Below are positions 58,245 through 64,000 of a DNA stretch of 64,000 nucleotides, in pieces; position 1 is the stretch's first letter, and every line of letters starts with the position of its first letter. A program made the translations under genes and the position numbers. This stretch comes from JAXGMV01 sp040768445 (GTDB lineage: Bacteria; Chloroflexota; Anaerolineae; Anaerolineales; Anaerolineaceae). Under the pieces are notes generated by a model. It saw only the letters and a list, made by a program, of their open reading frames with translations, had not been told where the DNA came from and made no database searches. The stretch covers positions 744,001 to 808,000 of the forward strand of contig JAXGMV010000001.1 of assembly GCA_040768445.1 (NCBI GenBank), given 5' to 3'.

Positions 58245-61025
58245 ATGACTGACAGCAAGAAGTATGAAAAGCAATTCTACAATGCCCTGAGAGACATTTT
58301 CATAGGTGCAAAGGTTGAAGGGGATTCTGGATACGTCAATCTGATGCGTATTAAGTCACGCTACTACGAAGAGGGTGTATTTCCGCAGTTACACCAGGAC
58401 ATCACCGCTGGTCTGAAGCCTTTCCCAGATTTTGGGGAAGAGTTGTTTGATAAGCTGTATACATTCTTCCAGCGCTACTTCAGTGAGAGCGGTTCGATCT
58501 ATTTTCGTTACACAGCCCTGCACCAGAACATCTACGAAAAGGTTTATACCGATGACCGGGACGTGATTTTGTTCTGGAAAACGCACATGCTGTACTATGT
58601 CAAAACTGACCGTATTTTCAACAGCATGGCGGTTGAGGTTGATGGCGTGAAGTTCTACTTCAATGCTGGCAGTATGGAGTTGAAGAAATCCAACGAAAAG
58701 CGTGATGTGGTGTACACATTTCGGAAGGTGCAACCGGGAGATGGCACGCTGGTATTTGACGTGTCCTACTCCGAGCGGGGTAAGATCACCAAGGTGGATG
58801 AGATACTCAAAGCACTCAAGCAGGCAGGTACCCGTCTGGATGATGAGATACTGAACAGGGCTTTCAGGGTCTTTGAAAAGCAGAGCGAGGTGGACTTCTT
58901 CATCAACAAGGACGCCCGTGCTTTTCTGCGAGAGCAGTTTGACCTGTGGTTGTATCAGTATCTGTTTGCCGGACAGAATGTGTGGGGTGAAGAACGGCTA
59001 AAACAATTGCAGGTATTAAAAGACATTGCATACAAAATCATAGACTTCATCAGCCAGTTTGAAGATGAGCTGGTTAAGATCTGGAACAAACCCAAGTTTG
59101 TGCGCAACAGCCATTATGTGTTGACACTCGACCATATACTTAATGCCACCCCTGTCATAGCAAGCTCTGCATCTGTCATTGCGAGTTCTTCCAATGTCAT
59201 TGCGAGCCCCGCCCGTGTCATTGCGAACCCCGCAGGGGCGAAGCAATCTACAGGCGAAGGTGATAAGATTGCTTCGGACACAGAGCGTCCTCGCAATGAC
59301 CTGTTGCATAGATTGCTGGCACACCCTAACATGCCGCAGCAGGTACAGGAGTGGCGCGACCTGGGGATGCTGAAGGATGACTTCAGGCTGGAAATGCTGA
59401 CCGAGGTTGACCTGACAGGCTTCCCATTACACCCGCAGTACCGCTACCTGCCGGTTGATACCAAATACTTCCCCGACCTGGAGCTGGACATCCTGGCGTT
59501 GTTTGACGACCTGGACGCATCATTAGACGGCTGGCTGGTGCACAGTGAGAATTATCAGGCATTAATTAGCATAGTGACTAAGTATTATCAAAAATGCCAA
59601 TCCATTTATATTGATCCTCCATACAATACTGATGCATCAGAGATTATTTATACCAATAATTACAAGCATTCATCTTGGATAACTTTGATTGAAAATCGAT
59701 TATCGGCTAGTAAAGATTTATTGACTGAAGAAGGAATAATTTGCATAACAATCGATCATGTTGAACTTTCCAATCTAAAGCCATTAATGGATTCTGTGTT
59801 CGATCAAAATTTCAAAGGTCTTGTTTCAATTAAAAATAACCCATCTGGTAGGTCAACAGTAAAAGGTTTTTCCATTGCTAATGAATTTGGTTTATTTTTT
59901 AGTAAAAATCAGAGTTCACCGATTGGATATGTTCCACGAACAGATGAACAACTTGCTCAATACAATGAAACGGATGAGAAAGGTTCTTTTCAATGGAGAA
60001 GTTTCTTAAGAAGTGGTGGAATGAATGATTTTCGGGTTGCTCGACCTAGATTACACTATCCTCTCTTTATAAAAGGAGAACAAGTCAGAATACCTAAAAT
60101 GCTTTGGGATAAAGGCACTAATTCATGGTTGATTCAAGAAAAACCTGCAGGTAATGAAATAATTTTGTGGCCTATTACACAAAAAGGGATTGAATGCACT
60201 TGGCGACTTGGGGTTGAGACATTAAAAAATAGAATTGATGAATTAAAAGTTATGACAAATCAAGACAATGGAGTTTACTTACAAGTAAAATTCCGAATGG
60301 GCGATGAAGGAGTATTGCCAAAGACTATTTGGGATGATCCAAAATACAATGCAACCAGTAACGGAACAAGTCTTTTGAGAGATATATTTGGCATTTCACA
60401 GTTGTTCTCTTTTCCTAAGTCGGTTTATGCTATTGAAGAATCAATAAGAGTGTGTAATGCATCTCAGGACGATATTATTTTAGATTATTTCGCAGGTTCA
60501 GGCACAACCGCCCATGCAGTGATGAACCTTAACCGAGTAGACGGTGGTAAGCGCAAGTATATACTGGTTGAAATGGGCGAACATTTTAATACTGTCATCC
60601 TGCCGCGCGTCAAAAAGGTGGCTTTCAGCGACCAATGGAAAGACGGCAAAGCCAAAGGCGGAACGGGAATGAGTCACTTTGTGAAATACTACGACCTGGA
60701 GCAGTACGAAGACGTCCTGCGCCGGGCACACTACGCAGACGGCGACCTCTTCTATACCGCTCGTGAAGACCCCTATCACAGCTATGTCTTCCTGCGCGAT
60801 CTGAAACTGCTTGATGCCGTCGATATCGACACGGAACAGAACAAGGCGCATTTTCACCCGGAGCGGCTCTACCCCGATATTGACCTGGCTGAAACACTCT
60901 CACAGCGGCGCGGCAAGTGGATCAAGCACATCACTGCAGAGTATGTCGAATTTCAGGACGGCGAAAAGATGAGCCTGACAGACCCTGATTGGGCGACTAT
61001 TAAACCATTGGTATGGTGGCAGTGA
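58245..61025 (+). CDS. Type III restriction-modification system Mod (adenine methyltransferase), with an in-frame repeat
   Basis: The 926-residue protein contains a beta-class N6-adenine methyltransferase. Motif IV is IDPPYNTDASE near 456-465 and the SAM motif LDYFAGSGTTAHAVMNL near 746-762. Between them lies the target recognition domain, encoded by conspicuously AT-rich DNA (59560-60480) in a GC-richer gene. Residues 1-400 form a long N-terminal domain unusual for classical Mod and typical of the larger EcoP15-like/BREX-PglX-like branch. Residues 304-352 are encoded by a palindromic repeat cluster. The gene precedes a GIY-YIG gene and the helicase-nuclease. Confidence 0.88.
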   Translation: MTDSKKYEKQFYNALRDIFIGAKVEGDSGYVNLMRIKSRYYEEGVFPQLHQDITAGLKPFPDFGEELFDKLYTFFQRYFSESGSIYFRYTALHQNIYEKVYTDDRDVILFWKTHMLYYVKTDRIFNSMAVEVDGVKFYFNAGSMELKKSNEKRDVVYTFRKVQPGDGTLVFDVSYSERGKITKVDEILKALKQAGTRLDDEILNRAFRVFEKQSEVDFFINKDARAFLREQFDLWLYQYLFAGQNVWGEERLKQLQVLKDIAYKIIDFISQFEDELVKIWNKPKFVRNSHYVLTLDHILNATPVIASSASVIASSSNVIASPARVIANPAGAKQSTGEGDKIASDTERPRNDLLHRLLAHPNMPQQVQEWRDLGMLKDDFRLEMLTEVDLTGFPLHPQYRYLPVDTKYFPDLELDILALFDDLDASLDGWLVHSENYQALISIVTKYYQKCQSIYIDPPYNTDASEIIYTNNYKHSSWITLIENRLSASKDLLTEEGIICITIDHVELSNLKPLMDSVFDQNFKGLVSIKNNPSGRSTVKGFSIANEFGLFFSKNQSSPIGYVPRTDEQLAQYNETDEKGSFQWRSFLRSGGMNDFRVARPRLHYPLFIKGEQVRIPKMLWDKGTNSWLIQEKPAGNEIILWPITQKGIECTWRLGVETLKNRIDELKVMTNQDNGVYLQVKFRMGDEGVLPKTIWDDPKYNATSNGTSLLRDIFGISQLFSFPKSVYAIEESIRVCNASQDDIILDYFAGSGTTAHAVMNLNRVDGGKRKYILVEMGEHFNTVILPRVKKVAFSDQWKDGKAKGGTGMSHFVKYYDLEQYEDVLRRAHYADGDLFYTAREDPYHSYVFLRDLKLLDAVDIDTEQNKAHFHPERLYPDIDLAETLSQRRGKWIKHITAEYVEFQDGEKMSLTDPDWATIKPLVWWQ
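59154..59300 (+). repeat. GTCATTGCGAG/CTCGCAATGAC palindromic element inserted in the mod frame
   Basis: A full copy at 59217-59300 (GTCATTGCGAA...GAAGCAATCT...AGATTGCTTCG...CTCGCAATGAC) is preceded by three truncated heads from 59154. The 147 bases equal 49 codons, so the mod frame is kept and encodes the VIASSASVIASSSNVIAS-type residues 304-352. Confidence 0.88.
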
Positions 61026-61028
61026 AAA

Positions 61029-61212
61029 GTCATTGCGAGACCCACGGGGTCGAAGCAATCTACCAGATAGTAGAGAAGATTGCTTCGTCGGACTGGCGAC
61101 CTCCTCGCAATGACAAAGCAGCACAGTCTTTGCGAGACACGCAAGGGTCGAAGCAATCTGGAACAAAGGACAACAAGATTGCTTCGTCGGAAAAAACCCT
61201 CCTCGCAATGAC
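61029..61212 (+). repeat. Two tandem copies of the GTCATTGCGAG palindromic element
   Basis: Copies at 61029-61114 and about 61125-61212 each have the inverted ends TCATTGCGAG/CTCGCAATGA and the internal GAAGCAATCT / AGATTGCTTC pair. They fill the gap between mod and the GIY-YIG gene, just downstream of the copy inside mod. Confidence 0.9.
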
Positions 61213-61234
61213 AAAAAGGCGATGATTAACAGGC

Positions 61235-61534
61235 ATGACCGAGAGAGACTATTGCGTTTACATTATGACAAATTTTCACAATACCACCCTTTACACCGGC
61301 GTGACGAATGATTTACAGCGCCGTGTAATGGAACATAAATCAGGCAAAGGCAGCGTCTTCACAGCCAAATACCACCTGACCAAGCTAGTTTATTATGAAA
61401 CGGGTAGTGATATCTCAGACATGATAACCAGAGAGAAACAAATAAAAGCCGGTTCGCGCCAGAAAAAGATGGATTTGATTAACAGTATCAACCCAGAGTG
61501 GAATGATTTGTATGATGAAGTATTCAACGGTTGA
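61235..61534 (+). CDS. GIY-YIG nuclease domain protein (UPF0213/YhbQ type)
   Basis: The 99-residue protein has the GIY-YIG core: YCVYIMTNFHNTTLYTGVTNDLQRRVMEHKSG, then KYHLTKLVYYETGSDISDMITREKQIKAGSRQKKMDLIN with the metal-binding Glu in TREKQIK. Such stand-alone domains are of unclear role, sometimes acting in DNA repair or linked to mobile elements. It lies between mod and res, flanked on both sides by the palindromic repeat, so it may have arrived with the repeats. Confidence 0.88.
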   Translation: MTERDYCVYIMTNFHNTTLYTGVTNDLQRRVMEHKSGKGSVFTAKYHLTKLVYYETGSDISDMITREKQIKAGSRQKKMDLINSINPEWNDLYDEVFNG

Positions 61535-61583
61535 ATGTAATCTGCGGCTAGTGTCAATGATTCCAACCTTGCATAATAACAAA

Positions 61584-61618
61584 CAAGATTGCTTCACTCC
61601 TGCGGAGTTCGCAATGAC
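61584..61618 (+). repeat. Partial GTCATTGCGAG palindromic element
   Basis: AAGATTGCTTC, a short loop and GTTCGCAATGAC: the right half of the same element, 19 bases before the res start. Confidence 0.75.
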
Positions 61619-61636
61619 AAATAGATGGTTACCTCA

Positions 61637-64000
61637 ATGAGCAAAATTTACCTTCAGCGCATGTTAGAAAACCTGCCGAATGGCAGCCTGCCGCCCAGTT
61701 GGACAGGGACAGATCTATCAGCATTTTCGCGCAATAAAAACCTATGGGATTATCAGCAGCAAGCGCTGCAAAACGCCTTGCTGGCGCTGTGGAAATATTA
61801 CCAGGTACCTGGTTTAGCTGAGAACGAACGTAAGCAAGCATACCTGAGCTGGTACCAGAATTTCGGGCTGGATGAAGATCTTGATTTGCCGCTGGACCAC
61901 TCTTCAGCAGCCAAGCGCAAACTCTCAGCATTACTGGAAACATATTATGCCCAGGTAGATGACCGCTTGCCATACGAGCAGTTTATCAACCGAATGGGTT
62001 TCTGGATGGCAACCGGCTCAGGCAAGACACTGGTTCTTGTAAAGATGATTGAGCTTCTGCACAACCTGATGAAGTTGGATGAGATACCCACCCATGATAT
62101 CCTGGTATTAGCACACCGAGATGACCTGTTAGACCAACTGCAAAAACATGTGGATGAGTTCAATGACAGCGGCAACCTGTTCATACGCCTGCATGAACTA
62201 CGCGATTATGCAGAAGTGAAGCACCGAACACCGTCTCTTTTTTCAAACCAAGAAATCAATGTGTTCTATTACCGCTCTGATAACTTGAGTGATGAAAAGA
62301 AAGACAAGATTATTGACTTTCGCAGTTACGATAACAACGGCGGCTGGTACATCATGCTGGATGAAGCCCACAAGGGTGACAAAGAGGATTCAAAACGCCA
62401 GCATATTTACTCCATTCTTTCACGTAACGGTTTTCTGTTCAACTTCTCGGCTACCTTCACGGATAAGCGTGATATTATCACAACCGCTGCAAACTTTAAC
62501 TTAAGTGAGTTTGTCAGCAAGGGCTATGGCAAACATATCCTTGTCCTCAAACAGGATGTTCGTGCGTTTAGAAAAGGCGCTGATTATACCGATGAAGAAA
62601 AGCAGAAAATTGTTCTCAAAGCACTGATCATGCTGGCTTATACCCGTCGCTTTGAAGCCCGCGTGCGCCAGGCACAATCAACCCTGTATCACCGTCCGCT
62701 GATGATGACTCTGGTCAACTCTGTCAACACACAGGATGCAGACCTAAAACTGTTTTTCAGAGAACTGGTGCGTATTGGCAAAGGCTCTATTGATGAGAAC
62801 AACTGGTCGAGTGCCTTGCAGGAACTTCTGGAAGACTTGCTAGAAAACCCTAAATTTTTGTATGAAGAAGATACAAAAATTTACATTGATCAAGTCTTAC
62901 TTCGCAGTATAACGCCGGCTGACCTGCTTAGAGATGTATACAATGCAACTTCACCTGGTGAAATGGAGGTCATCGTTCGCTCGTCCAACAGGCAGGAAGT
63001 TGCATTTAAGCTAAAAACCAGCGATGATCCATTTGCACTTATTCGGATTGGGGATATCAGCGACTGGTTGAAAGATGAGCTTTTTGGTTACGAAGTAAAT
63101 ACCAATTTCGTAGACGAAGGTTATTTTGAGCGCCTGAATCGCCCTGATTCAGATATCAATATCTTGTTGGGGTCGCGCAGTTTTTATGAAGGATGGGACT
63201 CAAACCGACCCAACATTATTACTTATATCAATATCGGCGTCGGCGTTGATGCCAAAAAATTCATCCTGCAGTCTGTTGGTCGAGGTGTACGCATTGAACC
63301 GCTAAAAGACCAGCGAAAGCGCTTGCGTGAACTCGTATCAAGCGGTTTACTGAGCGAAGCAGATCAAGCAGTACTTACCCGGGTGAAAAACGATGTTCAA
63401 GCACTGGAAAGTGTGTATATATTCGGCACCAACCGAGACGCGTTGAACGTCATATTTGGTGAATTAGACCAACAGGGTAAACTGACCGGCGAGCAGGAAT
63501 TATCGCTCAACCTCAATACAGCTGCAATTGATGGTAAAGCACTACTTGTACCAACTTATAAAGAGCAGGTAGACCTGCTTTACAAGGAACGCAGTCAATC
63601 CAAGTTTTCTATATCGGTTGAAGACATGGGTTTATTGAAGAGGTATATGCAGTACGTTGATGATGACCGGGTATTCTATGCCATCAATAATATTCCCCCC
63701 CGTCAAATTGCTGCCATGCGAGCCAGCGTTATGGATAATAAAAGCATATTTCGCACAGATAACCAAAGGTCATACCATAATGTGCCGGTACTTGTTCGCC
63801 AGTTGTCGTCTTATTTCAATTTACACAACAGATCTTTTTCGGGCTTTAAGCTGCTCGAGGATGAAATCAATCACTATAAACATATCAAAGTTTCGATAGA
63901 CCATATAGAGAATATCAGCAGGTATATTCAAAAAATTGTCAATTCTACTAATAAAATTAATGAGTTTGCCGACCTCTTTAACAAAAATCAGATAACAGAA
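61637..64000 (+). CDS. Type III restriction enzyme Res (DEAD/DEAH helicase-nuclease) subunit, truncated by window end
   Basis: An uninterrupted frame of 788 codons begins at the ATG 61637 (MSKIYLQRMLENLPNG) and runs off the window. It has the SF2 helicase motifs: Walker A WMATGSGKTLVLVK near 121-134, then LAHRDDLLDQL, DEAH in YIMLDEAHKGD near 237-247, FLFNFSATF and, later, a motif VI-like QSVGRGVRIEP. The C-terminal PD-(D/E)xK nuclease expected for Res lies beyond the window. It forms a Type III R-M system with mod at 58245; only the R subunit cleaves after translocation. Confidence 0.87.
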   Translation, partial: MSKIYLQRMLENLPNGSLPPSWTGTDLSAFSRNKNLWDYQQQALQNALLALWKYYQVPGLAENERKQAYLSWYQNFGLDEDLDLPLDHSSAAKRKLSALLETYYAQVDDRLPYEQFINRMGFWMATGSGKTLVLVKMIELLHNLMKLDEIPTHDILVLAHRDDLLDQLQKHVDEFNDSGNLFIRLHELRDYAEVKHRTPSLFSNQEINVFYYRSDNLSDEKKDKIIDFRSYDNNGGWYIMLDEAHKGDKEDSKRQHIYSILSRNGFLFNFSATFTDKRDIITTAANFNLSEFVSKGYGKHILVLKQDVRAFRKGADYTDEEKQKIVLKALIMLAYTRRFEARVRQAQSTLYHRPLMMTLVNSVNTQDADLKLFFRELVRIGKGSIDENNWSSALQELLEDLLENPKFLYEEDTKIYIDQVLLRSITPADLLRDVYNATSPGEMEVIVRSSNRQEVAFKLKTSDDPFALIRIGDISDWLKDELFGYEVNTNFVDEGYFERLNRPDSDINILLGSRSFYEGWDSNRPNIITYINIGVGVDAKKFILQSVGRGVRIEPLKDQRKRLRELVSSGLLSEADQAVLTRVKNDVQALESVYIFGTNRDALNVIFGELDQQGKLTGEQELSLNLNTAAIDGKALLVPTYKEQVDLLYKERSQSKFSISVEDMGLLKRYMQYVDDDRVFYAINNIPPRQIAAMRASVMDNKSIFRTDNQRSYHNVPVLVRQLSSYFNLHNRSFSGFKLLEDEINHYKHIKVSIDHIENISRYIQKIVNSTNKINEFADLFNKNQITE

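Noticed and set aside
1..64000. tRNA, rRNA or tmRNA genes
   Set aside because: I looked for tRNA-like cloverleaf sequences and rRNA motifs in the gaps and saw none; a covariance-model scan would be needed to exclude a diverged one.

Overview
The window reads as a chromosomal segment from a member of the Chloroflexota, most likely class Anaerolineae. This is inferred from several threads, not from a marker gene: Thr/Pro-rich NBR1-type lipoproteins, a nucleoside-type BMP/ABC uptake operon, a heliorhodopsin, and many GTAG-headed palindromic REP elements. Most core genes are GC-rich with ordinary Shine-Dalgarno sites. Several accessory blocks are visibly AT-rich.

Layout. 1-2.2 kb: the end of a NamZ-like (DUF1343) gene and a PLP enzyme. 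2.3-4.9 kb: an AT-rich four-gene cassette (DUF488, DUF488, dual-OB-like protein, unknown). 5.3-11.4 kb: a five-gene surface/polymer cluster (DUF4956 membrane protein, CotH-like kinase, membrane-anchored beta-helix protein, VTC-domain protein, unknown membrane protein). 11.4-15.5 kb: lipoproteins, then a heliorhodopsin gene broken by an amber codon and a one-base frameshift, followed by a DUF1295 gene. 15.5-23.0 kb: a REP array and a Type I restriction-modification operon (hsdM-hsdS-RAYT-hsdR). A REP-associated transposase sits inside the operon with 4-nt overlaps on both sides and carries REP copies in its own reading frame. 23.3-27.1 kb: a FadR-type regulator, a SufS-like desulfurase and an OsmC protein, then a small protein behind an attenuator-like leader.

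27.3-33.6 kb: nucleoside salvage (amidohydrolase, two nucleoside deoxyribosyltransferases, nucleoside hydrolase), an AT-rich MvaI/BcnI-type Type II restriction-modification pair, and an orphan nucleoside-type ABC permease. 33.7-42.7 kb: Ca-type P-ATPase, MFS exporter, a transporter with an FAD oxidoreductase behind a strong promoter and long leader, and a CDF metal exporter. 43-49.5 kb: a lipoprotein with a duplicated remnant, then the operon BMP lipoprotein-ATPase-permease-permease-nucleoside phosphorylase. 49.9-54.7 kb: two DDW-motif polytopic membrane proteins and a PfkB sugar kinase. 54.8-57.3 kb: primary-type sigma factor, DUF177 protein and RdgB. 57.3-64 kb: 83-bp tandem repeats, a predicted 31-aa membrane protein with its own terminator, and a Type III restriction-modification locus (mod, GIY-YIG, res running off the window). 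Its mod gene has absorbed a palindromic repeat in frame.

Two functional themes stand out. The first is nucleoside scavenging: import, phosphorolysis or hydrolysis, deoxyribosyl transfer, deamination, and possibly ribose phosphorylation. The second is DNA restriction (Types I, II and III in 64 kb) intertwined with mobile palindromic repeats. The least explained loci are the DUF488/dual-OB cassette, the DUF4956-CotH-beta-helix-VTC cluster, and the RAYT embedded in the Type I operon. No rRNA, tRNA, CRISPR array or replication origin was recognised.
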